Shown here in pieces: positions 27,701 through 37,837 of a DNA stretch of 64,000 nt. Source of the DNA: Winogradskyella sediminis. GTDB lineage: Bacteria; Bacteroidota; Bacteroidia; Flavobacteriales; Flavobacteriaceae. The notes beneath the pieces are model-generated. The model was given only the letters and a program-made list of their open reading frames with translations, was not told the origin of the DNA and made no database searches. The stretch covers positions 186,001 through 250,000 of the forward strand of contig NZ_QUNH01000001.1 of NCBI RefSeq assembly GCF_003387355.1, written 5' to 3'. The number at the start of each line of letters is the position of its first letter. The stretch's first letter is position 1. The position numbers were made by a program, and so were the translations under genes.

Positions 27701-29977
27701 TTAATGCCTTTTCTCTCGCTCTTGAGCATCAATAACCGCAATGGCTGTCATATTCACAATTTCATCTACACTTGCTCCTAATTGCAAGATATGAACGGGC
27801 TTACGCATACCCATCATAATAGGACCAATGGACTCACTATTGTTGAGTTCCTTTAATAATTTATACGTGATATTTGCAGCATCTAAATTAGGAAAAATAA
27901 GCGTGTTTACTTTTCGGCCTGCTAACTTAGAAAATGGAAAAATATCTTGAAGCATTTTAGGATTGAGTGCAAAATCTGTTTGTAATTCTCCATCAACCAA
28001 CATATCTGGGTAGGCTTTATGCAAATATTCTACAGCTTCTCTTACTTTTTCCGCTCTCGGATTGTCTGATGACCCAAAGTTAGAATATGAAATCATAGCC
28101 GTCACAGACTCAATTCCAAACATTTTTGATACACGCGATGTCATACGAGCAATTTTAGCTAAATCTTTAGCAGAAGGATCAATATTTATGGAAGTGTCAC
28201 TTAAAAACATTGGACCTCGCTGAGTCATCATTACATTGGTGGTTGCCACTCTTGAGACTCCTTCTGCCATTCCTATTAATTCTAACATTGGTCTTACAAC
28301 AGATGGATAATTGCGTGAATACCCTGTAACAAGTGCATCCGCATCTCCAACATTCACCATCATTGCTGCAAAATAATTACGCTCGCGCATTTTTTTCTGT
28401 GAAGAATAAATAGTAACTCCTTGACGTTTACGCTTCTCCCAATAGGCTTTTGCATAACGGTTTTTACGCTCAGTTTCATCATCAGATTTTGGATCTATAA
28501 TTGGCACATCCGCAATAAATTCAATCTCTGCCATCAATTTTAATATTGCATCTTTACGACCTAAAAGTATTGGGTGCGCAATTCCTTCTTCGTAAGCAAT
28601 TTGAGCTGCTTTTAAAACATCTAATTGATCCGCTTCCGCAAAAACCACACGTTTTGGGTTTGTTTTAGCTCTTCCCATTAACATACGAACTAATTTATTA
28701 TCAGACCCTAAACGTTCTAATAAAGAATTTCTGTAACGATCCCAATCCTCAATCGGCTCTTTTGCCACTCCACTTTCCATGGCTGCTTTGGCCACTGCTG
28801 GTGGTACTTCTGCAATTAATCTTGGATCGAATGGCTTTGGAATGATATAATCCTTACCAAATGTTAACCTGGTTTCTGCATAAGCTACATTAACTTGTTC
28901 CGGCACCGATTCTTTGGCTAATTTAGACAAGGCTTTAACCGCAGCCATTTTCATTTCCTCATTAATTTTTGTAGCTCTAACATCTAATGCGCCTCTAAAA
29001 ATAAAAGGGAATCCAAGTACATTATTCACCTGGTTAGGATGGTCACTACGACCAGTAGCCATAATAATATCTTCTCTAGTATCAATTGCCAATTGGTAAT
29101 TAATCTCTGGCACCGGATTTGCCATTGCAAATACAATAGGGTTAACGGACATGGACAAAAGCATTTCTGGCGTTACAATATCTGGCTGTGATAACCCGAT
29201 AAATACATCTGCATTTTCCATGGCTTCGCTCAGTGTACTAATCTTACGATTGGTTGCAAACTCAGCTTTTTGCGACGTTAAATTATCTCTATCTGCTCTT
29301 ATTACCCCTTTGCTATCTAGCATCACAATATTCTCTCTCCTTGCTCCACAAGCTTGGTATAATCTTGTACAAGATATCGCTGCTGCTCCGGCTCCACTCA
29401 CAACAATGTTAACCTCTTCAATTTTCTTTTCAGCAATTTCTAAGGCATTAATCAACGCGGCTGCAGATATAATTGCTGTACCATGTTGATCATCGTGCAT
29501 TACCGGAATATCTAGCTCTTCTTTTAAACGACGTTCAATTTCAAAAGCTTCAGGAGCTTTAATATCTTCTAAATTTATTCCACCAAAAGTTGGTGCAATA
29601 TTTTTTACAGTTTCAATAAAGGCATCAACATCTTCAGTATTTACCTCTATGTCAAACACATCAATATCTGCAAATATTTTAAAGAGCAAGCCTTTGCCTT
29701 CCATTACAGGTTTAGAGGCTTCCGGACCAATATTTCCGAGACCCAAAACGGCTGTTCCGTTAGAAATTACAGCAACCAAATTACCTTTGGCGGTATATTT
29801 ATAGACGTTATCCACCTCCTTTGCAATTTCTAAACATGGTTCTGCTACACCAGGAGAATAGGCCAAAGACAAATCGCGCTGAGAGGCATATTTTTTTGTC
29901 GGAACAACTTTTATTTTACCAGGTGTTGGTTTGGCGTGATATACTAGGGCTTCTAAACGTTTACTTTGTTTGCTCAT
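27701..29977 (-). CDS. maeB: NADP-dependent malic enzyme with phosphotransacetylase-like domain
   Basis: A 758-residue hybrid. The N-terminal part (about residues 1-420) is a malic enzyme: 'YSPGVAEPCLEI', 'MEGKGLLFKIFADIDVFDIE', 'HDDQHGTAIISAAAL' and the nucleotide-binding 'VVSGAGAAAISC'. The C-terminal part (about 430-758) is a phosphotransacetylase-like domain ('PKRVVFAEAD', 'PNLDAANITYKLL') that is usually regulatory. It decarboxylates malate to pyruvate with NAD(P)H formation. The length is that of MaeB. A -7 like box lies 49 bases upstream. Confidence 0.95.
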   Translation of the reverse strand: MSKQSKRLEALVYHAKPTPGKIKVVPTKKYASQRDLSLAYSPGVAEPCLEIAKEVDNVYKYTAKGNLVAVISNGTAVLGLGNIGPEASKPVMEGKGLLFKIFADIDVFDIEVNTEDVDAFIETVKNIAPTFGGINLEDIKAPEAFEIERRLKEELDIPVMHDDQHGTAIISAAALINALEIAEKKIEEVNIVVSGAGAAAISCTRLYQACGARRENIVMLDSKGVIRADRDNLTSQKAEFATNRKISTLSEAMENADVFIGLSQPDIVTPEMLLSMSVNPIVFAMANPVPEINYQLAIDTREDIIMATGRSDHPNQVNNVLGFPFIFRGALDVRATKINEEMKMAAVKALSKLAKESVPEQVNVAYAETRLTFGKDYIIPKPFDPRLIAEVPPAVAKAAMESGVAKEPIEDWDRYRNSLLERLGSDNKLVRMLMGRAKTNPKRVVFAEADQLDVLKAAQIAYEEGIAHPILLGRKDAILKLMAEIEFIADVPIIDPKSDDETERKNRYAKAYWEKRKRQGVTIYSSQKKMRERNYFAAMMVNVGDADALVTGYSRNYPSVVRPMLELIGMAEGVSRVATTNVMMTQRGPMFLSDTSINIDPSAKDLAKIARMTSRVSKMFGIESVTAMISYSNFGSSDNPRAEKVREAVEYLHKAYPDMLVDGELQTDFALNPKMLQDIFPFSKLAGRKVNTLIFPNLDAANITYKLLKELNNSESIGPIMMGMRKPVHILQLGASVDEIVNMTAIAVIDAQEREKRH

Positions 29978-30025
29978 AATTTCAATGGGTTAAATACTAA
30001 ACAAAAATGCATTTAATATAAGCCG

Positions 30026-30033
30026 CAAATATA
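30026..30033 (-). promoter_or_regulatory. Possible -7 promoter box for maeB
   Basis: TATATTTG on the minus strand at 30033-30026, in a 'TATATTTGCGG' context common in Bacteroidota; no good -33 box seen. Confidence 0.45.
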
Positions 30034-30139
30034 AGAAAATGAATGCTTGTCTAGGGAGACTATACTTTTAAAAATAAAGTTAAGTGATATATATTTTAGT
30101 CTTATTTCACTACATTGTTACACTTAATGTTTTTTTAAA

Positions 30140-32509
30140 ATGATAAAAACTATTGCATTTACCCTGACATTCGTTTTCATAAGCATAGCGAGTTATAGTC
30201 AATCTCAAAAAAAATTTAAACTCATAGACGAAGACCACGGACATGTAATTCCGTTTGCAAATGTCATTTTTAACGACATCAAAAATAAAGGCACAGCTAC
30301 AGATATTGATGGTGTTTTCTTTGTGGAATCTACTATTAAAACTATGACCATTAGTTATGTTGGGTACGAAACAAAAACCTTACATATCTCATCCTTAAAA
30401 CATCCAACCATTACCCTAAAACAAGAGGTTAGTGCTTTAGATGAAGTGGTGTTAGAAGGCGAAAATCCTGCACATCGTATTATACGATTAGCTGTGGCTA
30501 ATAAAGCTCTTAATAATCCTGAAAATTTAAATGCATTTACCTATGATTCTTACGATAAGGTTTTTGTAGATGTTAATGATGATGCGCCTCAAAAAGATTC
30601 ACTTACGGAAGACCAATCTTTTTTAAAAGATGCGTATGTATTTATTACAGAAACCATTGCCAAGCATAAATATCTCAAACCAAGATTTACTGAAGATAGT
30701 GTAATTGCACGGAGAACTTCAGGTTTCAAAGATCCTAATTTTGCCATATTAGCCAATAGTTTTCAACCGTTTTCATTTTATGATGATCATATTTCACTAT
30801 TTGAAACAGACTATCTTAACCCTATTTCTAAAAACAGTACAAAGAAATATAAATTTAGATTGAAGGATGAATACATTAAAAACCAAGATACTGTATTTGT
30901 CATTTCTTTTGAACCTAAAGCAAATCGGAATTTTGAAGGTTTAGAAGGTTTGCTGTATATCAATTCTAATCAATATGCTGTAGAGAGTGTCGATGCTACA
31001 ACGCATAATTCTGGAAAAATAGATTTTACCATTCAACAGAAATATAAATTTATTAATGACCAATATTGGTTTCCTGAACAGTTAAATTTTGTTATTATCT
31101 TAGGTGAAGGCTTTGGCAGTTTGAAGTATGTTGGTAAAAGTTACTTAACAAATATTACTGTAAATCCACCATTAAAAAAGACTGATTTTCCTTTAGTCTC
31201 TCTCACATTACCTGATAATAATGAAGGTAGACTTTCTCGCTATTGGGATCAATACAGAAAAGATCCGTTAGATAAAAAAGAACAACGTACTTATGTATTA
31301 ATAGATAGTATAGGAGACGAGATCCATTTAGACAAATACTTAAAATGGGCTCCTAGCTTAGCGCAATGGAGAATACCTTTTAAATATGTTGACTTAGATT
31401 TAAAAAAACTTGCTTCATACAACAAATATGAAGGAACCAGACTAGGCTTAGGTTTATACACCAATGATGATGTTTTTAAGAATATCTCTTTTGGAGGTTA
31501 TAGTGCCTATGGCTTTAAAGATCATACCTGGAAGTATGGAGGTGAGGTTTTAGTAGATATCCCTGGAGAAAAAGATATTAGTATAAGTCTAAAATATAAA
31601 AATGATGTACGAGAAACCGGCACTTACTCTGAAAACTCCAATGAGAATCCTTTTAGTCAACGTCATTGGATTGCCAGCCAAATGGATGCTATTGAAAGTT
31701 TTAGTATTTATACAGATATGAAACTTTGGAGAAATATCCATTGGAATATAGGGTTTAATACTGCTAATGTCACTCCACTTTATAATTATCAGTTTATTAA
31801 TAATGGTTTATCAATAACCAATTATATAAATTCTGAAATCAATGTTGGCGTAGGTTACCATGTTAAAGAACAATTAGTAAACACTTTTGGGGTTGTAACT
31901 CGTCTACCAAGCGATGCTCCAGTTTTTAATCTTATCTATTCAAGAGGATTAAAAGGTACCTTTGAAGGTGACTTTAATTATAACAAATTCAAAATTACTC
32001 TAGATCATAGTTTTACAACCAAAGGCCTCGGTAAAACCACATATCGCTTAGATCTGGGCTATATAGACACTGCGTTGCCTTATGGATTACTGTTTACAGG
32101 TGAAGGTAGTTTAGACAAAAACATTCCTTTTGTCGTAAAGCATTATTTTCAAACCGTAACACCTTACGAATTTTTATCAGATCGGTATGCAAACATATTT
32201 ACCACACATAATTTTGGAAGATTATTAAACAACAAAGGTCTATTTCAACCTGATGTTTTACTATACAATAATTTGGGGATAGGCAGTTTAGAACATGCTT
32301 CTAATCATCTCGAAATTGCATTTAAAACCAAAGATAACTTGTTTTTAGAAACAGGATTAGAACTCCAAAATCTTATTAAAATTCCGTATTTAAACATTGG
32401 TTATTTGGGTATAGGAATCGGTGCTTTTTACCGTTATGGCTATCACAACCTTGAAAATTCTGACGATAATTTTGCCTTTAAGTATTCTATTGGATTTAGT
32501 TTTAAATAA
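30140..32509 (+). CDS. DUF5686 and carboxypeptidase-like regulatory domain outer membrane protein
   Basis: A 789-residue exported protein: signal peptide (residues about 1-21), a CarboxypepD_reg-like beta-sandwich domain (about 24-105, 'PFANVIFNDIKNKGTATDID', 'SYVGYETKTLHIS'), a middle region, and a long C-terminal DUF5686 part with repeated strand patterns suggestive of a barrel ending 'FKYSIGFSFK'. The plan resembles a TonB-dependent receptor without a plug. Members are widespread in Bacteroidota but without a known function. It stands alone on the plus strand and converges on queG with a 5-base gap. Confidence 0.85.
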   Translation: MIKTIAFTLTFVFISIASYSQSQKKFKLIDEDHGHVIPFANVIFNDIKNKGTATDIDGVFFVESTIKTMTISYVGYETKTLHISSLKHPTITLKQEVSALDEVVLEGENPAHRIIRLAVANKALNNPENLNAFTYDSYDKVFVDVNDDAPQKDSLTEDQSFLKDAYVFITETIAKHKYLKPRFTEDSVIARRTSGFKDPNFAILANSFQPFSFYDDHISLFETDYLNPISKNSTKKYKFRLKDEYIKNQDTVFVISFEPKANRNFEGLEGLLYINSNQYAVESVDATTHNSGKIDFTIQQKYKFINDQYWFPEQLNFVIILGEGFGSLKYVGKSYLTNITVNPPLKKTDFPLVSLTLPDNNEGRLSRYWDQYRKDPLDKKEQRTYVLIDSIGDEIHLDKYLKWAPSLAQWRIPFKYVDLDLKKLASYNKYEGTRLGLGLYTNDDVFKNISFGGYSAYGFKDHTWKYGGEVLVDIPGEKDISISLKYKNDVRETGTYSENSNENPFSQRHWIASQMDAIESFSIYTDMKLWRNIHWNIGFNTANVTPLYNYQFINNGLSITNYINSEINVGVGYHVKEQLVNTFGVVTRLPSDAPVFNLIYSRGLKGTFEGDFNYNKFKITLDHSFTTKGLGKTTYRLDLGYIDTALPYGLLFTGEGSLDKNIPFVVKHYFQTVTPYEFLSDRYANIFTTHNFGRLLNNKGLFQPDVLLYNNLGIGSLEHASNHLEIAFKTKDNLFLETGLELQNLIKIPYLNIGYLGIGIGAFYRYGYHNLENSDDNFAFKYSIGFSFK

Positions 32510-32514
32510 TAAAA

Positions 32515-33441
32515 TTACTCCTTCAAAAACTTAATATTTCGCTTTAAACCTGAATACTTAGTCCGTTTTACAGCAGATTTCTGAAATACTTTTTTAAATG
32601 TGTCTTCTGTAATTTCATCCCAATCCTTTTTAGTCATATCTAATAATTCAGGATGCGGATTAAACAGGGGCTCATTGTGTGCTTTTGAAAACCGATTCCA
32701 AGGACACACATCTTGGCAGATATCGCAACCAAACATCCAATCGTCAAACGTCCCTTTATACGCTTTAGGCAAATTTTCTTTAAGTTCTATGGTAAAGTAA
32801 GAAATACACTTACTACCATCTACCACATAAGGTTCTGTAATAGCATTAGTCGGACATGCGTCTATACATTTTGTACAAGTACCACAATGATCTGTTGTAG
32901 CATGGTCGTATGCTAGCTCTAAATCTATTATAAGTTCGGCTATAAAATAAAAGGATCCTACTTGTTGCGTCAGTAAGTTTGAATGTTTTCCTATCCAGCC
33001 CAAACCCGATTTTGCTGCCCAAGCTTTGTCTAAGACTGGTGCAGAATCTACAAATGCACGTCCATTAACGTCTCCTATTTCATCTTGAATAAAATATAAT
33101 AACGACTTTAATTTGTGTTTTATAACGTGATGATAATCGTTTCCATAAGCATATTTCGATAACTTATAGCTGTCGGCTGTTTGCTTTTGGCTTGGGTAAT
33201 AATTTAACAATAAAGACACCACACTCTTAGAACCTTCCACCAATAATGTAGGATCTAGTCGTTTATCAAAATGATTTTCCATGTAGTACATGTCCCCATT
33301 CATATTCTTATTTAACCAAGTTTCTAGCCTTGGTGCTTCTTCTTCTAGGAATTCAGCCTTACTAATACCGCAAGACAAAAAACCGAGGCGTTTGGCTTCG
33401 GCTTTAATAATCGCACTATATGTCGCTTTATTATTTAACAC
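32515..33441 (-). CDS. queG: Epoxyqueuosine reductase QueG
   Basis: A 308-residue B12-dependent iron-sulfur protein. It has the N-terminal '[14 protein letters not shown]', '[13 protein letters not shown]', and two 4Fe-4S motifs, '[16 protein letters not shown]' and '[13 protein letters not shown]'. It reduces epoxyqueuosine in tRNA to queuosine in the cytoplasm. Start is GTG at 33441, sharing one base with the P450 stop (TAGTG), so the two are translationally linked. No later start would keep the conserved N-terminus. The length is shorter than the E. coli enzyme, which has an extra C-terminal part. Confidence 0.95.
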   Translation of the reverse strand: MLNNKATYSAIIKAEAKRLGFLSCGISKAEFLEEEAPRLETWLNKNMNGDMYYMENHFDKRLDPTLLVEGSKSVVSLLLNYYPSQKQTADSYKLSKYAYGNDYHHVIKHKLKSLLYFIQDEIGDVNGRAFVDSAPVLDKAWAAKSGLGWIGKHSNLLTQQVGSFYFIAELIIDLELAYDHATTDHCGTCTKCIDACPTNAITEPYVVDGSKCISYFTIELKENLPKAYKGTFDDWMFGCDICQDVCPWNRFSKAHNEPLFNPHPELLDMTKKDWDEITEDTFKKVFQKSAVKRTKYSGLKRNIKFLKE

Positions 33442-34772
33442 TATAAACGCTTTTCAAACTTTAAAAACGCATTTTTGGGTTTTAGGGTAATCAATGGCGT
33501 GATACCAATGGCATCAAACTCTGAATGTATTTTAAATTTAGAAATCAATTCTGAAACCGCTATAATCATTTCAAACATCGCAAAATTATTACCAATACAT
33601 TTTCGAGGTCCAGCTCCAAAAGGAAAATATTGAGATGAAAATTTACGACCTCCTTCGTTAAAGCGTTCTGGTAAAAAGGCATCTGGATCATCCCATAATT
33701 TGGGATGACGGTGTATTTCGTACACGGAGAATAATAAATTAGAACCTGCCTCAAAATTCATACCGTTAAAAGTATCGTCCGTTTTATTTACACGATCTAT
33801 AAAATACGCTGGAGGATACAATCGCATCGCTTCTTCTAAGACCTGCTGGCAAACTCTAGACTGCGTTACCAAAGCCATTAAATCATCATTTCTTTGTAAC
33901 GCAAGGCGTTCATTATATATTTTATCTTGCCATTCTGGATGTAACGCGAGTAACTGCATTGTAAATGTAAGTGCATTTGAAGTCGTTTCGTGCCCAGCTG
34001 TAAATAGAATAAGTATTTCGTCTATAAGTTGTTCTTCTTCCATTGTGGTACCATCCTCGTATCTTGCCTCTAGAAGCATGTCTAACAAATCATCTGCTTT
34101 GCTTTGTGACGCTCTGCGTTCGTTAACGATACGCTTTAAGATTTGACGTGCTTCATTTGTTAAGTCTATATGTTTTTGAATATCTCCACCCAAATTAAAC
34201 CACCAACCCAAATAAGGTTGACGTAGTTCTTTAACCAACATCTGTTGCGCTTGCTCTGTAATGTATTGAAGACGGTTGATATCCTTTTGATTTACAGCAC
34301 TACTAAACAATGATTTCACCACTGTTTGAAATGCTAAATCATTTAAAATAGGAAAGATATCTATAACTTCATTAGGTATTATTTTATTATATTCTGCTTC
34401 AATGGCATTTTTAATACTGTCTAATAGATTTGCTAATTGCTTTTTATGAAAAGCCGGTTGAATAAGTTTTCGTTGTTTTTTCCAATGCGCACCTTCTGAG
34501 GTTAACAATCCTTTCCCTACGTATTTTACTAAATCTTTAGTTTGTATTTTAGATTTTGTATAATTCTTTTGATTCTTTTGAAGTACATATTCTGCAAATG
34601 CAGCATCACGGATAAAAATAACACTGTTCTTAAATCCTATTTTTAACCTGAACACATCTCCTTGTGCTTCAAAATTTTGATGATGAAATGGTAAAGGGTT
34701 TTTTAAAATATCTAAAGAATGTTTGATAAATCGGCTTAGAGGAACAGTAGGTATGTTTTCTTTTGTATTCAC
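33441..34772 (-). CDS. Cytochrome P450
   Basis: A 443-residue P450 with the family signatures in order: I-helix 'FTAGHETTS', K-helix 'EEAMRLYPP' (ExxR), and the heme loop '[12 protein letters not shown]' whose Cys is the thiolate ligand (near residue 391). It would hydroxylate or epoxidise an unknown hydrophobic substrate, with redox partners encoded elsewhere. Start is GTG at 34772, with no better ATG nearby. No signal or anchor is visible. It lies between ruvB and queG, neither of which suggests a substrate. Confidence 0.93.
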   Translation of the reverse strand: MNTKENIPTVPLSRFIKHSLDILKNPLPFHHQNFEAQGDVFRLKIGFKNSVIFIRDAAFAEYVLQKNQKNYTKSKIQTKDLVKYVGKGLLTSEGAHWKKQRKLIQPAFHKKQLANLLDSIKNAIEAEYNKIIPNEVIDIFPILNDLAFQTVVKSLFSSAVNQKDINRLQYITEQAQQMLVKELRQPYLGWWFNLGGDIQKHIDLTNEARQILKRIVNERRASQSKADDLLDMLLEARYEDGTTMEEEQLIDEILILFTAGHETTSNALTFTMQLLALHPEWQDKIYNERLALQRNDDLMALVTQSRVCQQVLEEAMRLYPPAYFIDRVNKTDDTFNGMNFEAGSNLLFSVYEIHRHPKLWDDPDAFLPERFNEGGRKFSSQYFPFGAGPRKCIGNNFAMFEMIIAVSELISKFKIHSEFDAIGITPLITLKPKNAFLKFEKRL

Positions 34773-34827
34773 ATCTTTAATGTCTTAGCACAACTTGTAA
34801 GATGGCGCTGTATATTATTAATCTACT

Positions 34828-35850
34828 TTAGAACAATCCACCTTGCGTAGGCCCTTTTATTTTGCCTAAATGTTTATAGGCCTGCTCGGTGACTTCTCTG
34901 CCACGAGGCGTACGCATTATAAACCCTTGTTGAATTAAAAATGGTTCATAAACCTCTTCAATAGTCTCAGTACTTTCACTTACCGCAGTAGCAATAGTAC
35001 TGATACCAACAGGTCCACCTTTAAATTTATCTATAATGGTGGTTAGAATTTTATTATCCATTTCGTCCAAACCATAAGCATCAACATTTAAAGCCTTAAG
35101 TGCAAACTTGGAAATCTCAATATCAATTTTACCATTCCCTTTAATTTGTGCAAAGTCTCTAACCCTCCTTAATAGAGCATTAGCTATACGAGGCGTTCCA
35201 CGACTTCTACCTGCAATTTCAATAGCCGCTTCCATAGATATTGGCATATTTAAAATAGAAGAACTACGTTGTACTATGGTGGTTAGCAAATCTGTTTTAT
35301 AGTATTGTAAGCGACTTTGTATTCCAAACCGAGCACGCATTGGTGCGGTTAATAATCCAGAACGGGTTGTTGCACCAATTAAGGTAAATGGATTGAGATT
35401 AAGCTGAACGGTTCTGGCATTAGGGCCAGATTCGATCATAATATCAATCTTATAATCTTCCATTGCTGAATATAAATACTCTTCTACAATTGGACTTAAA
35501 CGATGAATCTCATCAATAAAAAGGACATCTCGGTCGTCGAGATTTGTTAATAGTCCTGCTAAATCACCTGGTTTATCTAAAACGGGCCCTGATGTAACTT
35601 TAATACCCACATCCAATTCATTAGCCAAGATATGTGCTAGGGTCGTTTTACCAAGTCCTGGAGGACCATGAAATAAAGTATGATCTAATGCTTCATCTCT
35701 AAGATTGGCCGCTTTAACAAAGACTAAGAGGTTTTCCAACACTTGATCCTGACCCGTAAAATCATCAAAGGATAAGGGCCTTAATTTCTTTTCAACATCA
35801 AGTTCTTCTGGGGTAAAATGATCACTATTTGGATTTAGGTTGTCGTTCAT
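34828..35850 (-). CDS. ruvB: Holliday junction DNA helicase RuvB
   Basis: A 340-residue AAA+ ATPase with Walker A 'GPPGLGKTT' (residues 62-70), Walker B '[10 protein letters not shown]', sensor 1 '[10 protein letters not shown]', and the C-terminal winged helix with '[12 protein letters not shown]'. It drives branch migration with RuvA. It is upstream of the P450 and queG genes with a 55-base gap, likely one transcript. A -7 like box lies about 80 bases upstream. Confidence 0.97.
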   Translation of the reverse strand: MNDNLNPNSDHFTPEELDVEKKLRPLSFDDFTGQDQVLENLLVFVKAANLRDEALDHTLFHGPPGLGKTTLAHILANELDVGIKVTSGPVLDKPGDLAGLLTNLDDRDVLFIDEIHRLSPIVEEYLYSAMEDYKIDIMIESGPNARTVQLNLNPFTLIGATTRSGLLTAPMRARFGIQSRLQYYKTDLLTTIVQRSSSILNMPISMEAAIEIAGRSRGTPRIANALLRRVRDFAQIKGNGKIDIEISKFALKALNVDAYGLDEMDNKILTTIIDKFKGGPVGISTIATAVSESTETIEEVYEPFLIQQGFIMRTPRGREVTEQAYKHLGKIKGPTQGGLF

Positions 35851-35930
35851 CTTTAGCTCTAACGAAAGTGGGAAATCTTGTTTAAATTAAAAAAATTATA
35901 AAACCCGAGATAAGGATTTTATGCATTAAA

Positions 35931-35938
35931 CAAATATA
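35931..35938 (-). promoter_or_regulatory. Possible -7 promoter box for ruvB
   Basis: TATATTTG on the minus strand, 6 bases below the terminator palindrome of the oxidase operon. The -33 region would fall within that palindrome; no TTG at ideal spacing. Confidence 0.4.
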
Positions 35939-35943
35939 ACGAA

Positions 35944-35975
35944 AAAGACCTTTGGATAGCTATCCAAAGGTCTTT
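35944..35975 (-). terminator. Palindromic terminator of the act-cox operon
   Basis: A perfect 32-bp palindrome with AGCT at its centre, followed on the minus strand by five T. It lies 38 bases below the coxA stop. A second small palindrome (35991-36008) sits between it and the stop codon. Confidence 0.75.
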
Positions 35976-36013
35976 CTAATTTATTAAGGCTTCCTGATAA
36001 ATCAGGAATATGT

Positions 36014-37807
36014 TTAATGCTGTAATTCCTCTTCACCTTCCATTAAAGGCACATTTTGAGGTACAAAGTCTACATCATGACCTGGCTTACTATAATCATA
36101 AGACCAACGGTAAACATGAGGAATAGCTCCTGGCCAGTTACCGTGAATATGCTCAACTGGTGTCGTCCATTCTAAAGTTGTAGATTTCCATGGGTTTTGC
36201 TCAGCTTTTTTACCGTAGAACATACTGATAAAGAAGTTGTATAAGTAAATTATCTGTGCTATACCACCAATGATTGCAAATATTGTGATAATCACATTTG
36301 TATTTGCTAAATCATCAAATAGTGGGAAATTAGAGTTAGTGTAATAACGTCTTGGTAATCCTGCCATTCCGATAAAGTGCATTGGGAAGAACACACCATA
36401 AGCACAAACTGCAGTGATCCAAAAATGTAGATATCCTAAATTTTTGTTTAGCATACGACCAAACATTTTTGGATACCAGTGATAGATTCCAGCGAACATA
36501 CCATATAAAGCTGAAATACCCATTACTAAGTGAAAGTGTGCAATAACGAAATACGTATCGTGTACGTTAATATCTAATGCACTATCACCTAAAATAATAC
36601 CTGTTAATCCACCAGTAATAAATGTTGAAACAAAGCCAATAGAAAATAGCATGGCCGGATTCATTTGCAGATTTCCTTTCCACAATGTGGTTATCCAGTT
36701 AAAGGCTTTAACCGCGGAAGGAATAGCAATTAATAACGTTGTAAATGTAAATACAGATCCTAAGAAAGGATTCATACCTGAGATGAACATATGGTGACCC
36801 CAAACAATTGTTGATAAGAATGCAATAGCTAAAATTGAAGCAATCATAGCACGATATCCAAAGATTGGCTTACGAGAACTTGATGCCATAATTTCGGATA
36901 CTAATCCCATTGCTGGTAAAATAACGATGTAAACCTCTGGGTGACCTAAGAACCAAAATAAGTGTTCAAATAACACAGGGGATCCACCTTGATAATGTAA
37001 TACTTCTCCTTGAATGAATATATCTGATAAGAAAAATGATGTACCAAAACTTCTATCCATTATTAATAATAATGCGGCAGATAATAATACTGGGAATGAT
37101 ACCACACCTATAACTGCTGTCACAAAGAACGCCCAAATTGTTAATGGTAATCTTGTCATAGACATCCCTTTGGTACGTAGGTTTATAACCGTTACAATAT
37201 AGTTTAATGATCCTAATAATGACGATGCGATAAAAATTGCCATAGAGACCAACCATAAAGTCATCCCTAGACCCGATCCGCCTGAAGCCATAGGTAATGC
37301 AGATAACGGAGGATAGATCGTCCAACCTGCAGCTGCTGGGCCTGCCTCTACAAAAAGAGAACAAATCATTATCACACATGATATAAAGAATAACCAATAA
37401 GATACCATGTTAAGGAATCCTGAGGCCATATCTCGTGCACCAATTTGCAATGGTATTAACAAGTTACTAAATGTACCACTTAAACCTGCTGTTAATACAA
37501 AAAATACCATAATAGTACCATGAATGGTTACCAGTGCTAAATACACATCGGCATCCATAACTCCATCTGGAGCCCATTTTCCTAATAATGCTTCAAACAA
37601 CACATTTGGCTCTTCTGGCCAAGCAATTTGCATACGGAACATTATAGACATTAAAACACCAATAACACCCATAATTGTACCTGTCACTAAATATTGCTTA
37701 GCGATCATCTTATGATCTTGGCTAAAGATATACTTCGTTACAAATGTTTCTTTATGGTGATGTACGTCGTGATCTTCGTGATCGTGTGTATCTAATATTG
37801 CTGACAT
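36014..37807 (-). CDS. ctaD: Cytochrome c oxidase subunit I
   Basis: A 597-residue heme-copper oxidase subunit I with about twelve helices. The catalytic motifs are clear: 'VTIHGTIMVFF' (low-spin heme His), 'FLGHPEVYIVILPAMG' (CuB His, the Tyr of the His-Tyr crosslink, and the A1-type Glu), 'WGHHMFISG' (two CuB His), and 'VIAHFHLVMG' (heme a3 and a His). It is the O2-reducing, proton-pumping subunit in the inner membrane. The first 18 residues hold six His among Asp/Glu. It follows ctaC in the act operon. Confidence 0.97.
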   Translation of the reverse strand: MSAILDTHDHEDHDVHHHKETFVTKYIFSQDHKMIAKQYLVTGTIMGVIGVLMSIMFRMQIAWPEEPNVLFEALLGKWAPDGVMDADVYLALVTIHGTIMVFFVLTAGLSGTFSNLLIPLQIGARDMASGFLNMVSYWLFFISCVIMICSLFVEAGPAAAGWTIYPPLSALPMASGGSGLGMTLWLVSMAIFIASSLLGSLNYIVTVINLRTKGMSMTRLPLTIWAFFVTAVIGVVSFPVLLSAALLLIMDRSFGTSFFLSDIFIQGEVLHYQGGSPVLFEHLFWFLGHPEVYIVILPAMGLVSEIMASSSRKPIFGYRAMIASILAIAFLSTIVWGHHMFISGMNPFLGSVFTFTTLLIAIPSAVKAFNWITTLWKGNLQMNPAMLFSIGFVSTFITGGLTGIILGDSALDINVHDTYFVIAHFHLVMGISALYGMFAGIYHWYPKMFGRMLNKNLGYLHFWITAVCAYGVFFPMHFIGMAGLPRRYYTNSNFPLFDDLANTNVIITIFAIIGGIAQIIYLYNFFISMFYGKKAEQNPWKSTTLEWTTPVEHIHGNWPGAIPHVYRWSYDYSKPGHDVDFVPQNVPLMEGEEELQH

Positions 37808-37837
37808 AATCTCTTTATCTTTTTCTTAAAACCTTTG

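Noticed and set aside
29151..29489. A 112-residue plus-strand open frame inside the malic enzyme gene
   Set aside because: Shadow of conserved malic enzyme codons; no promoter or domain.
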